Part shown: piece after piece, positions 17,023 through 25,899 of the stretch
Position numbering within the stretch: the stretch's first letter is position 1
How the letters are laid out: each line of letters starts with the position of its first letter
Assembly: GCA_963727765.1 (NCBI GenBank)
Contig: CAVSGZ010000004.1
Coordinates: 124,001-188,000 of the forward strand
DNA length: 64,000 nucleotides
Reading direction: 5' to 3'
DNA from: FEN-299 sp963727765
Lineage (GTDB): Bacteria; Acidobacteriota; Vicinamibacteria; Vicinamibacterales; Fen-181
Translations under genes and position numbers: made by a program
The notes under the pieces: generated by a model
What the model was told of the DNA's origin: nothing
Seen by the model: the letters and a program-made list of their open reading frames with translations, nothing else
Database searches by the model: none

Positions 17023-17955
17023 ATGTCGATGATGAGACGCGTGCTGCTCGCCGGGGCGGACAGCGTGTGGCTGCGCGAGCGCGCGATGCGTAGCCGCTTC
17101 GTGCGCCGCTCGGTCGCCCGGTTCATGCCGGGAGAGACCGTGGACGAGGCCCTCGGCGCCTGCCGGCGGCAGCAGGTCGAGTGCCGCACCGGGACGCTGC
17201 TCACGCGGCTCGGGGAGAACCTGTCGAGCCTGGCCGAGGCCGAGGCCGTCACGACGCACTACCTCGACGTGATCGACCGGCTCGCGGCGACCGGCCTCGA
17301 CACGCATCCCTCGGTCAAGCTGACGCAGCTCGGACTCGATCTCGGCGTCGACGCGTGCGAGCGAAACCTCCGTGAGCTCGTCTCGCGTGCGGAGGCGCGT
17401 TCCCGCATCGTCTGGATCGACATGGAGAGCAGCATGTACGTCGATCCGACCATCGACCTGTTCCGGTGCGTGCGCGGGCGGTCGGCGGCCGTCGGCCTGT
17501 GCCTGCAGGCTTACCTGCGCCGCACGCCAGCGGATCTCGAGGCACTGCTGCCACTGGCGCCGGCCATCCGCCTCGTGAAGGGCGCGTATCGCGAAGAGGC
17601 CAGTGTGGCCCTCCCTCGCAAGGTCGACGTGGACGAGCAGTTCTTCGCGCTGGCTTCGCGGCTGCTCGAGCCCGGGCTGCCAGCGGGCACCTTTCTCGGC
17701 ATCGGCACGCACGACGCGCGGCTCGTCCGACGGCTGCAGGCGGTCATCGCCGCCCGCGCTGTCGCGCCGTCGTCGTACGAGTTCGCGATGCTCTACGGGA
17801 TTCAGCGGCCGCTGCAGGCGCGGCTGGTCGAGGAGAGAGCCCCGCTGCGAGTGCTCATCAGTTACGGCGAGTACTGGTTTCCGTGGTACATGCGCCGGCT
17901 CGCCGAGCGCCCGGCCAACGTCCTCTTCGTCGCGAAGGGCCTGTTCACCGGTTGA
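17023..17955 (+). CDS. Proline dehydrogenase (monofunctional, PutA-type PRODH domain)
   Basis: 310 residues. The ATG at 17023 follows AGGGGG at good spacing. The FAD-binding TIM-barrel motifs are THPSVKLTQLGLDLG, RIVWIDMESS, GLCLQAYLRRTPAD, IRLVKGAYREE, FLGIGTHDARL, YEFAMLYGIQ and YGEYWFPWYMRRLAERP. This is the short monofunctional form (about 300 residues) found in many Gram-positives, Thermus and acidobacteria. It oxidises proline to delta-1-pyrroline-5-carboxylate and passes electrons to quinone. The P5C dehydrogenase partner is not in the window. It diverges from cysK and converges on the SEDS-PBP gene across a long inverted repeat. Confidence 0.95.
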   Translation: MSMMRRVLLAGADSVWLRERAMRSRFVRRSVARFMPGETVDEALGACRRQQVECRTGTLLTRLGENLSSLAEAEAVTTHYLDVIDRLAATGLDTHPSVKLTQLGLDLGVDACERNLRELVSRAEARSRIVWIDMESSMYVDPTIDLFRCVRGRSAAVGLCLQAYLRRTPADLEALLPLAPAIRLVKGAYREEASVALPRKVDVDEQFFALASRLLEPGLPAGTFLGIGTHDARLVRRLQAVIAARAVAPSSYEFAMLYGIQRPLQARLVEERAPLRVLISYGEYWFPWYMRRLAERPANVLFVAKGLFTG

Positions 17956-17970
17956 CAGGAGCTCGGAGCA

Positions 17971-18077
17971 GGCTGACGGCTGAAGGCTGACGGCCAAAGG
18001 CCTGATCACGCCGTCACGCGCGGCAATGCCGTCAGGCGTCAGCCGTCAGCCGAGATCGCACGATCGCACGATCGCCA
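17971..18077. repeat. Long imperfect inverted repeat (R3) plus 8-bp tandem repeat between convergent genes
   Basis: The left arm at 17971-17994 (GGCTGACGGCTGAAGG...) and the right arm at 18028-18051 (...GTCAGCCGTCAGCC) are complementary over 24 bp with two mismatches. Immediately after, GATCGCAC is repeated about three times (18054-18077). The CGTCAGCCGTCAG motif recurs at 45533-45600 and 57676-57700, and a GATCGCACAATCGCA-like string recurs at 57059. The likely role is a terminator for both flanking genes; the sequence is also a dispersed repeat. Confidence 0.7.
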
Positions 18078-18087
18078 GATACCAAGA

Positions 18088-21000
18088 TCACCTGATGATT
18101 CCGAGCGTCTTCGCGGCGGCGACGATCCCGCCCGCAATCGGCGCCGCCACGGCGCCGCCGTCCTCGCCGTGCTCCACGAGCACCGCGAACGCCACGCGCG
18201 CAGGTCTGGCGATCACGTGGGGTGTCGCCGCTTCTGTCTCGTAGGGCGCGAAGCCCACGAACCACGCATGCGCGGCGGCATCCTGCACCTCCGCCGTCCC
18301 CGTCTTTCCCGCGATCGCCGGCATGACGTCCCTGACGCTCCGCCCGGTTCCCTCGACCACCGCGCGGCGCAGCAGGGCCGACAGGAGACGCGCCTGCCCG
18401 GGCGCCAGCACCGTGCGCGGCGCATCGGTCCGGCGGTTGCTCTCGTCGATGACCCAACGTCCCTGCGGCATCGCCCCGTCGGCCGCCAGCGCAGCGCCGA
18501 CACGCGCCATCTTGAACGGCGTGGCGAGCACCTGCCCCTGGCCGTAGGCCTCGTAGGGCAGCACGGCGCGAACCGTCTCGTGCGACTCGGGCTGGCTCAG
18601 CGAAATGTCGAACAGCGACGCCGTTTCCTCGAGCGCGGGCGCGCCGAGGCGCAGGCCGAGCTGGGCGAAGTAGGCGTTGCACGAGACGATCAGGCCCCGC
18701 TGCATGTCCACGCGGCCGTGAGGCGAATGGTCCGCGGGATCGTCCCGGACCGGCATCGGCCAGTCGGGCAGCTGCTTGCCGACGCGGTGATCGGGCAGGC
18801 GTTCGCAGGTGAACGCCAGCTTGTCGAGGGCGGGGTCCGTCCTGAGCGCGGCCGCGGCCGTGACCACGCTGAAGCTCGACCCCGGCGGGTAGACGCCGTA
18901 TCGCGCGCGGTCGAGCAGGCGGGGATCCGAGTCGTCCACCGTCGTATCGCCGCCCGGCTTCGACATGAGACGCGGCGGAACGACCGGCCACGGGTAGCTG
19001 ACCGAGGCGAGCAGATCCCCCTCGGGTGTCATCACGACGGCGGCCCCCTCACGCAGGCCGGCGCGCCCCACGCCGTCCTTCAGCAGGGCGGCCACCCGGA
19101 CCTGAAGCCTGATGTCGAGCGCCAGGCGCACGTCGCGCGGGCGATCCAGGATCCGTCTGACCGCAGGGTGGCTCGGGTCCCGCCGGTGACGAAGCAGCGG
19201 CACCAGTTCGCTCAGATCCCGGCGGATGACCTTGGTCGCGATCCCGGTGTCCGGGTCCATGACCTCGACGACGCGCGCATGGTCGTCGTAGCCGCGCAGG
19301 CGGGCGTCGTGTTCGCGCTCGATGAAGGATGTGTTGGCGGCCGCCCAGTTGACCTGGCTGCGCCAGTCGCCCAACAGGTGATAGGTCAGGCCGCCGAACG
19401 GATAGCATCGCGAGCCGATCTGCGGGCAGGCCTCGGCCGGAGAGACGCCGAGCGCCGCGAGAACCGCGGCGTGCGCCTGCAGGTCGGCCGGCCGGCTGGT
19501 GGCCAGCGGGATGCCGTTCCGATCGGTGATTGAGCCGCGCAGGATCTGCTGCGCCACCGCCAGCAGCCTCGGGTTGTATTCGAAGCGACGCACGCCGTCT
19601 GCCTGCATGGCGAGCACGGTCGCTGACACGAAGCGATCGGCCCCGACGGTCTGCACCCACAAGATCCGCCCCACCACGAGCACCGCGCCGGCCGCCAGGG
19701 CGATGCGAAGCCAACCCGTCTGGCGGGAGAACTCCTCGCGCGTCTTCCCGTCGCCCGCACGGCGTCCGATGGCCAGCAGCACCCCGACGGCGAAGAAATT
19801 GGCGAGCATCGACGACCGGCCGTAGCTCAGGAATGGCGTGGTGACGCCGGTGAGCGGCATCAGATCGAGCAGGCCGGCCGAGATGAGAAGCAGCTGTACG
19901 AAGATGCCGAGCGTCAGGCCGAGCGCGAGGAAGAACGTCGCGTCGCCGGGCGCGCGGCGGGCGATCCGGAAGGCGCGGTAGGCGAGGACGGTGTAGAGCG
20001 CGAACACGGTGAGCAGCCCCACCAGGCCGGTCTCCTCGCCGAGGGCTGCCAGAACGAGGTCGGTGTGCCCAGCCGGGATCAGCCGGGGATCCCCGAGACC
20101 GATGCCGGTCCCCGCGATCGCGCCGGTGGCGAGCGCCCACAGCGCGTGCGCGATCTGGTCGCCGCCGCGCACCGCGTTGTCCCAGGGGCCCCACCACATC
20201 TGCACCCGCTGCGCCACCGCGTGCGGGTAGCCTGCCAGATAGCCGGCCGCGAATCCGCCGGTCAGCGCGAGCAGCCCGAGGGCGGCCGCCGTCGCCCGGC
20301 CCCGGGCCACGATGTAGAGGCCGAGGAACACGCAGGCGAGCACCATGGCGGGGCCGAGGTCCTTCTGCAGGAAGAAGAACAGGAGGACCAGGCCCATGCC
20401 GACGGCGACCGGCAGCAGGGCGAGGCGATCAGCCTCGCGCAGGGCCCTCCACCGATGCGCGAAGTGGCCGGCGAGAAACAGCATGACGAGCACGCGGATT
20501 GCCTCGACTGGTTGCACGCCCATCAGGTTCACCTTCGCGTCGCTCGTGCCGGGGCCGCTGCCGAATGCGATCAGCAGCAACGAGAGGCAGACCGCGCCGG
20601 CCAGCGGCAGGTAGGCCAGGCGCCGGCCGACCCAGCGCTCGAAGTCGAACGACGCGGCCGCGGCGAGCACCAGGCAGCCTGCGGCGACACCCTGCGCGAA
20701 TCGCACGAACAGCATCGGATCGCGCAGCGGGTCCCTGAGGCTGACCATCATCACGAAGCCGACGCCGCACAGGGCGTGCGTGAGCGGGAGCAGGTAGGGA
20801 TCGCCGGTCGACCGGCGAAGACGCAGCCACGCGTGCGCGGCGTAGAAGGGCAGCAGGAAGAGGACCGCCGACCACAACAGGGTTCCGCGGAACTCGGATG
20901 GCGACCTGACGACGACCACATGGCGTACCGCCGACAGCTGCGCGGCGGTCAGCAGTGGGATCGGAATGTTGGTCTCTCCCGGGCTGGCCGACAGCTGATC

Positions 21001-21399
21001 GTGCCGCTCCGCGAAGCGCTCCCTGAGTGTCGGCAGGCGGCGCCTGGGCGGGAGATCCCGCTCGGTGAGGGTGATGGCGCTCAGCGAGGCGACGCCGGAC
21101 GGCGCGCGCGGCCGGGTCCCGGCCTTCTCCGGCGTGCTGACCCAGGCGACGATCCGGTCGGCCACGAACTGGCGCTCGACCTGGTCGGCCACGACCGGCT
21201 CGAGCAACGGCAAGAGCGGTCCGGAGCGGCCCAGTCGGCCGAGATCGACCATCCGGCCTGCCGCGAGCGCGTCCTCGGTGTCTCGGAGCCCGTCCTGGCG
21301 CGCGGCCGAGACGAGCACGAGCCCGGCCACCGTGAGCAGCGACGCCGCAAGGAGCCCGACGAGCTCGGGACGGCGCGCGCGTTCGGCCATCGGCGGCAT
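18088..21399 (-). CDS. SEDS (FtsW/RodA-like) polymerase fused to a class B penicillin-binding protein; catalytic Lys of SxxK replaced
   Basis: 1103 residues in one open frame. Residues of about 10-35 are a membrane anchor, and about 165-560 contain roughly ten membrane helices with SEDS motifs: FFFLQKDLGPAMV, GLGDPRLIPAGHTDLVLAALGEE (the family's conserved Asp and loop), LTGVTTPFLSYGRSS and the closing helix. Residues of about 570-600 form another anchor, then come a bPBP pedestal (GSITDRNGIPLA) and a transpeptidase domain (about 780-1100). SxN is S906-C-N908 and KTG starts at K1032. The SxxK region reads YPPGSSFSVVT, with Ser841 in place but Ser844 where Lys is expected (codon AGC at 18868-18870). 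SEDS proteins polymerise glycan and bPBPs crosslink it, so here a cognate pair is one chain whose transpeptidase may be inactive. It lies 22 bp after a membrane-protein gene, probably in one operon. Confidence 0.93.
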   Translation of the reverse strand: MPPMAERARRPELVGLLAASLLTVAGLVLVSAARQDGLRDTEDALAAGRMVDLGRLGRSGPLLPLLEPVVADQVERQFVADRIVAWVSTPEKAGTRPRAPSGVASLSAITLTERDLPPRRRLPTLRERFAERHDQLSASPGETNIPIPLLTAAQLSAVRHVVVVRSPSEFRGTLLWSAVLFLLPFYAAHAWLRLRRSTGDPYLLPLTHALCGVGFVMMVSLRDPLRDPMLFVRFAQGVAAGCLVLAAAASFDFERWVGRRLAYLPLAGAVCLSLLLIAFGSGPGTSDAKVNLMGVQPVEAIRVLVMLFLAGHFAHRWRALREADRLALLPVAVGMGLVLLFFFLQKDLGPAMVLACVFLGLYIVARGRATAAALGLLALTGGFAAGYLAGYPHAVAQRVQMWWGPWDNAVRGGDQIAHALWALATGAIAGTGIGLGDPRLIPAGHTDLVLAALGEETGLVGLLTVFALYTVLAYRAFRIARRAPGDATFFLALGLTLGIFVQLLLISAGLLDLMPLTGVTTPFLSYGRSSMLANFFAVGVLLAIGRRAGDGKTREEFSRQTGWLRIALAAGAVLVVGRILWVQTVGADRFVSATVLAMQADGVRRFEYNPRLLAVAQQILRGSITDRNGIPLATSRPADLQAHAAVLAALGVSPAEACPQIGSRCYPFGGLTYHLLGDWRSQVNWAAANTSFIEREHDARLRGYDDHARVVEVMDPDTGIATKVIRRDLSELVPLLRHRRDPSHPAVRRILDRPRDVRLALDIRLQVRVAALLKDGVGRAGLREGAAVVMTPEGDLLASVSYPWPVVPPRLMSKPGGDTTVDDSDPRLLDRARYGVYPPGSSFSVVTAAAALRTDPALDKLAFTCERLPDHRVGKQLPDWPMPVRDDPADHSPHGRVDMQRGLIVSCNAYFAQLGLRLGAPALEETASLFDISLSQPESHETVRAVLPYEAYGQGQVLATPFKMARVGAALAADGAMPQGRWVIDESNRRTDAPRTVLAPGQARLLSALLRRAVVEGTGRSVRDVMPAIAGKTGTAEVQDAAAHAWFVGFAPYETEAATPHVIARPARVAFAVLVEHGEDGGAVAAPIAGGIVAAAKTLGIIR

Positions 21400-21421
21400 T
21401 CTCCCGTCGCGTGTCCGGCGC

Positions 21422-22147
21422 CTACAGGCCGGCCACCCGGATCGCGACCCAGATCCCCAGCGCGAAGATCAGCATCCACCGGAACAACCCGGCCAGCGTC
21501 AGCCGCGTCATGGCGTCGGCGAACTCCCGGGCGAACGCCAGCGGCAGCACCGCGAAGGCACCGACCCGGCTGCCGCGCGCCCAGACAGGAAGCGCGCGCC
21601 ATGCGCAATCGCCCGCGAGCACCGCCACCGATCCGGTCCGGGCCATGAGCGCCAGCGCCAGCGACCAGGCGGCATAGCCGCCTATTGCGGCGACGCCCAA
21701 CCTGAGCCACCACGTGCGCACTCCTCCGGGGACCAAGAAGCGGAGCACGGCCAGCGCGACGAGCGCCAGCAGCGAACCGACGACGACCGCATCGGTCCGC
21801 TGGCCGGCTATCACGAGGCCGCGGGCGAGATCGTCGCGGGAGCCGCTGACGTAGACCAGCAGGCCCAGCAGCAGGATGAACGGCGCCGCGGGATCGGTCA
21901 GCCAGCCCCGGCCGCCGATCCGCCCGCCCTGCGACAGCACCCAGAGCGTCAGGGCGGCGAACCCCGCGACGGCAAGCGCCACGACGGTCCGCGTCGGTGA
22001 TCCGCTCCGCCACGTCTCATACGCGGCGTCGATGAGCAGCGCGTCGCCGGCAAGACGGATGAGGAGGACGCCGAGTCGCGCCGCGTACTTGCCGAGGCTG
22101 CTGCCGGCGGGGGCCCCCACGAGAATATCGGGCTGGGACTCGCTCAT
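21422..22147 (-). CDS. Unknown polytopic membrane protein, upstream of the SEDS-PBP gene
   Basis: 241 residues from ATG 22147. I do not recognise a family. There are about five or six hydrophobic helices: near 25-45 (LGVLLIRLAGDALLIDA), 55-70, 88-102 (APFILLLGLLVYVSG), 122-140 (VVVGSLLALVALAVLRFLV), 148-167 and 218-238 (FRWMLIFALGIWVAIRVAG). The loops are short and Arg-rich. There is no signal peptide cleavage site or catalytic motif. It is 22 bp upstream of the SEDS-PBP fusion on the same strand, so a role with that cell-wall enzyme is a reasonable guess from context alone. It diverges from the glycyl radical enzyme. Confidence 0.8.
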   Translation of the reverse strand: MSESQPDILVGAPAGSSLGKYAARLGVLLIRLAGDALLIDAAYETWRSGSPTRTVVALAVAGFAALTLWVLSQGGRIGGRGWLTDPAAPFILLLGLLVYVSGSRDDLARGLVIAGQRTDAVVVGSLLALVALAVLRFLVPGGVRTWWLRLGVAAIGGYAAWSLALALMARTGSVAVLAGDCAWRALPVWARGSRVGAFAVLPLAFAREFADAMTRLTLAGLFRWMLIFALGIWVAIRVAGL

Positions 22148-22305
22148 GCTGGTGGTCCAATCTTACCCGGAACGGCCCCACCAACGATCCTCGGTATCGC
22201 AGGTCTCGACCTTCACAGTGGTAGCGTGGGCCTCCTGGCCCGCGAGACGGCCAGCAGACGGTTCGTGGCTCCGTCTTGATCTGCCGCCGCCCGTGCAGTA
22301 GGGTG

Positions 22306-24714
22306 ATGTCCGTGTTCACCCAGTCGCTGGTGCCCGAGTCGATCGTCCATGCGCCCGAGGGGCCGAGCCCGCGCGTGCGCGCCGGGGTGGCGCGCAACCT
22401 GTCGGCAGTGCCCGAGCTGTTCGCCGACCGCGCGGTCGCGGCGACCCGGAGCTTCCAGGACACCGAAGGGCAGGCGCTTGCCATCCGCCGCGCGAAGATG
22501 CTCGCGCGCATTCTGGCCGACCACCCCATCCTCATCCAGGACGGCGAGGTCATCGTCGGAACCAAGACGCGGAAACCCAGGGGCTCGCCGGTGTTCCCCG
22601 AGATCAACTGCGCGTGGGTCGAGCGCGACCTCGACCGGCTGGCCACTCGCCCGAACACGCCGTTCGCCGTCGCCGAAAAGACCCGTTGCGCCTTGCGGGA
22701 GGAGGTCTTCCCCTATTGGCGCGGGCGCCAAGTGGCCGACCGGATCGACGAGCAGGTGCCGCCGGCGCTGTGGCGCGCCGACGAGCGCGGCGTCCTCTAC
22801 CACTACTTCCGTTCGCGCTCGATCGGGCACATCAACGCCGGCTACGCGAAGGTGCTCGAGCTGGGCTTCGACGCCGTTGCCGACTCGGCGCGGCGGGCGA
22901 TGGGCACCGGCCGGGGCGACGGCCCCGATGCCACCGCCCGGCGCGAGATGCTGGAATCGGTCGTCCTGGCGTGCGAAGCCGCCGTGGCGTTTGCCCGGCG
23001 CCACGCCGCGGTGATTCGCGGCCTGGCCGCCGCCGAGCCAGACGCCGCACGCCGGGCGGAGCTGTCGCGGATGGCCGATGTCTGCGATCGTGTGCCCGCC
23101 GCGCCGGCTCGAGGCTTCCACGAGGCGCTGCAGTCGATGTGGTTCACGCACCTCGTGCTGAACCTCGAGACCGACGGGCATGCATTCGGCCCCGGGCGTT
23201 TCGACCAGTACCTGTATCCGCACTACCGCCACTCGATCGACGCCGGCGAGCTGACCCAGGCGCAGGCGCAGGAGCTCCTCGACCTGATGTGGGTCAAGTT
23301 CGACGAGATCACGCTCGCCAAGGACTCCGGCGAGGCCGAGACCAGCAGCTCGTACCCGGAGTTCCAGAACCTGAACATCGGGGGGCTGACGCGCGACGGG
23401 CGCGACGCGACCAACGAGCTGTCCTACATGTGCCTGACGGCGCTGGATCACACCAGGCTGCCGCAGCCCGGGCTCTCCGCCCAGATTGCGTCGCGCACGT
23501 CGTCCCGGTTCCTGCTGCGCTGCTGCGAGCTGCTGCGCCTGGGCCTCGGCATGCCGGCGATGTTCAACGCCGACACGCTCGTCCTGGGGATGGTGAACCG
23601 GGGCAAGACGCTCGAGGACGCGCGGGCCAGCAGCCTGAACGGGTGCGTCGCCTGCTTCTGCGACGGCAAGGACCGGATGGCGTCGAGCGGCTACTTCAAC
23701 CTCGCGAAGTGCCTCGAGCTGGCCTTGAACGACGGCCGCGATCGCCTGACTGGGGAGCAGCTCGGGCCCTCCACCGGCGACGCGCGCGCGTTCACCAGCT
23801 TCTACGACGTGCTCCGCGCGTTCCGGTCGCAGGTGGCGCACTTCGTCGACGAGAAGGTCTCCTACGACGACATCGTCCGGCAGGTGTACGCCACACACTG
23901 CCCGGTGCCGTTCACCTCGGCGGTCATCGACGACTGCATCGAGAAGGGGCTGGACTGGCACGCCGGTGGCGCGCGCTACAACATCGCCACCATGTCCGGC
24001 GTCGCCATCGGCACCGTGGCCGACGCGCTGTCGGCGGTCAAGCATCACGTCTTCGAGCGGCACACGGTCACCATGGCGCAGCTCGTCGACGCGCTCGATC
24101 GCAACTGGGAAGGGCACGAGGTGCTACGCGAGCTGCTGGTCAACCGGACGCCCCACTACGGGAACGACGACGATGCGGCGGACGGCCTGGCCGTGCTGGC
24201 CGAGCGGATCCTCTGCGACGAGGTCGAGGCGCGCCGCGACGTGCAGGGTGCGCGCTACTGGGTGGACCTGTTGCCGACGACCGCGCACGTGGCGCTCGGC
24301 CAGTTGACCGGGGCCACACCCGACGGCAGGCGAGCCGGCACGCCGCTGTCCGAAGGCGTCTCGGCCGTACAGGGGCACGACCGCCGCGGGCCGACGGCGG
24401 CGGCCGCCTCGGTGGCCAAGCTGGACCATGCCCGCACCAACGGCACACTGCTGAACATGCGGATCAACCCGGACTGCCTGCGGACGACGGACGACCTGCG
24501 CAAGCTGGCCGCGCTGATCCGCGGCTACTTCGACCAGGGCGGCCATCACGTCCAGTTCAACATCGTGGACCGCGCGGTGCTCGAGGACGCGATGGCGCAC
24601 CCCGAGCAGCATCGCGACCTGGTGGTGCGCGTGGCCGGCTACTCGGATTACTTCGTGCTCCTCAGCCCCGAGATCCAGCGCGAGATCCTGTCCCGTACCG
24701 AGCACGGGCTGTAG
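22306..24714 (+). CDS. Glycyl radical enzyme (pyruvate formate-lyase / diol-dehydratase superfamily), orphan and with altered active site
   Basis: 802 residues. ATG 22306 is chosen (MSVFTQSL...), with an AGGGTG-like site upstream. The PFL-type N-terminal domain has LADHPILIQDGEVIVGTKT and GSPVFPEINCAWVERDL. The thiyl Cys is C447 in LNGCVACFCDGK. The C-terminal glycyl loop is RVAGYSDYF with the radical Gly at 778. In dehydratases, choline lyase and arylacetate decarboxylases of this superfamily the Cys is followed by x-Glu (GCVE). Here the position is Ala449, so an eliminating or general-base role of Glu is absent. The overall layout is closest to HypD-like members, but I cannot name a substrate. 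The required radical SAM activase is not adjacent or anywhere in the window. Confidence 0.9.
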   Translation: MSVFTQSLVPESIVHAPEGPSPRVRAGVARNLSAVPELFADRAVAATRSFQDTEGQALAIRRAKMLARILADHPILIQDGEVIVGTKTRKPRGSPVFPEINCAWVERDLDRLATRPNTPFAVAEKTRCALREEVFPYWRGRQVADRIDEQVPPALWRADERGVLYHYFRSRSIGHINAGYAKVLELGFDAVADSARRAMGTGRGDGPDATARREMLESVVLACEAAVAFARRHAAVIRGLAAAEPDAARRAELSRMADVCDRVPAAPARGFHEALQSMWFTHLVLNLETDGHAFGPGRFDQYLYPHYRHSIDAGELTQAQAQELLDLMWVKFDEITLAKDSGEAETSSSYPEFQNLNIGGLTRDGRDATNELSYMCLTALDHTRLPQPGLSAQIASRTSSRFLLRCCELLRLGLGMPAMFNADTLVLGMVNRGKTLEDARASSLNGCVACFCDGKDRMASSGYFNLAKCLELALNDGRDRLTGEQLGPSTGDARAFTSFYDVLRAFRSQVAHFVDEKVSYDDIVRQVYATHCPVPFTSAVIDDCIEKGLDWHAGGARYNIATMSGVAIGTVADALSAVKHHVFERHTVTMAQLVDALDRNWEGHEVLRELLVNRTPHYGNDDDAADGLAVLAERILCDEVEARRDVQGARYWVDLLPTTAHVALGQLTGATPDGRRAGTPLSEGVSAVQGHDRRGPTAAAASVAKLDHARTNGTLLNMRINPDCLRTTDDLRKLAALIRGYFDQGGHHVQFNIVDRAVLEDAMAHPEQHRDLVVRVAGYSDYFVLLSPEIQREILSRTEHGL

Positions 24715-24740
24715 CTGAACGTAAACCGCTCGGCATCCCG

Positions 24741-25847
24741 TCATCCGCCGAACGCCGTCCCCAACCCGGCGGCCGTGGCGCGGCCGTACGCCAGCAGCGC
24801 GATCGCCGTGTCCTGCACGCCGACGCCGGTGAGGGCGCAGACGGTGACCTCGTCGTCTCTCTCCCGGCCGACGGCCCGTCCCGACGTCAGCTCTCCCAGT
24901 TCGGCCACGACCGCGTCGTCTCCGAGCACGCCGTCCCTGCGCGCGTGGAAGAACTCGCCGCGCGCGAAGCACTGCGCCTTCAGGTCGCAGGCGAGGCGCG
25001 TGGCGCGGCCGAGCACCTCGCTCTCGAGCTCCTGCTTCTCGGCGGTGTCGGCGCCCATGGCGGTGATGTGCAGTCCCGGGTGCAGCCAGTCGGCCCTGAC
25101 GATCGGCTGGTGCGACGGTGTGCAGGTGATGACGACGTCGCTGCGGCGGACCAGCGCCTCGGGATCCGCCGCCGCGACGCGGATCGGCGTGCCGGGACGG
25201 CCCGATCCCAGGGCCACCCGGTCCTGGCCGAGCACGGCCGGCATCTCGCGCACGTAGGCCTCGACTGCTGCCGCCGACTGGTCGTGCACCAGCACGTGCT
25301 CGAAAGACCGGACGAGCTGCAGCGCGCGGACTTGATAGCGGCCCTGGGCGCCGGCGCCGACGACGCCGACCGTGCGCACGTGCTGCGGCGCCAGGTGCTT
25401 CGCCACCGCGGCGCCAGCCAGCGCCGTGCGGACGTCGGTCAGGTAGCCGTTGTCGAGCAGAATCGCCTGCGGGTATCCCGTCCGAGTGCTGAGGACGACC
25501 ATCAGGCCGCTGCCGCTCGGCAGTCCCCAGGCGGCATTGTCGAAGAACCCAGAGGCGATCTTGATGGCCAGGCTCGGCAGCCCGTGGATGTAAGCGGCCT
25601 TCACGTCCACCTCGCCGTGCCGCTCCGGCACGAAGAGGCCGAGGATCGGCGGCACGTCCGCCTCGCGGCGGGCCAGCCTGGTGAAGGCGTGCTCGATGGC
25701 CGCCAGTGCGTCGAGGTCGAGCGTGACGACCTCGCGCAGTTCCCGCTCGGTCAGAACCAGGATCGGGTCGCGTCGCGGCGCGGCGCCGTCCCCCGCCCCC
25801 GGCGAGGCGGCTGCCGGATTGATCGGGCTGTGGTGCTCGCTGCTCAT
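24741..25847 (-). CDS. Ornithine cyclodeaminase / mu-crystallin family protein
   Basis: 368 residues. ATG 25847 (MSSEHHS) is chosen; an earlier in-frame start lies in the promoter region of the divergent aminotransferase. Family motifs: VDVKAAYIHGLPSLAIKIASGF (split by length, substrate-side Lys near 85), YLTDVRTALAGAAVAKHLAP, the NAD(P) loop TVGVVGAGAQGR at about 148-159, DVVITCTPS, and ITAMGADTAEKQEL. Members include ornithine cyclodeaminase, alanine dehydrogenase, ketimine reductases and delta-1-pyrroline-2-carboxylate reductases, so the reaction is not fixed. It converges with the glycyl radical enzyme (26 bp apart) and diverges from the aminotransferase by 52 bp, which suggests a shared amino-acid pathway. 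Confidence 0.88.
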   Translation of the reverse strand: MSSEHHSPINPAAASPGAGDGAAPRRDPILVLTERELREVVTLDLDALAAIEHAFTRLARREADVPPILGLFVPERHGEVDVKAAYIHGLPSLAIKIASGFFDNAAWGLPSGSGLMVVLSTRTGYPQAILLDNGYLTDVRTALAGAAVAKHLAPQHVRTVGVVGAGAQGRYQVRALQLVRSFEHVLVHDQSAAAVEAYVREMPAVLGQDRVALGSGRPGTPIRVAAADPEALVRRSDVVITCTPSHQPIVRADWLHPGLHITAMGADTAEKQELESEVLGRATRLACDLKAQCFARGEFFHARRDGVLGDDAVVAELGELTSGRAVGRERDDEVTVCALTGVGVQDTAIALLAYGRATAAGLGTAFGG

Positions 25848-25899
25848 GGCGCATAGAATATACGCGCCCGGCATCATTGGGTCCTGGAGAAATACCGAC

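Noticed and set aside
22614..25856. 1080-codon + strand frame overlapping the glycyl radical enzyme
   Set aside because: It is a shifted-frame shadow of the real gene: Arg/Pro/Ala-rich, with no motif, while the true frame carries every GRE motif.
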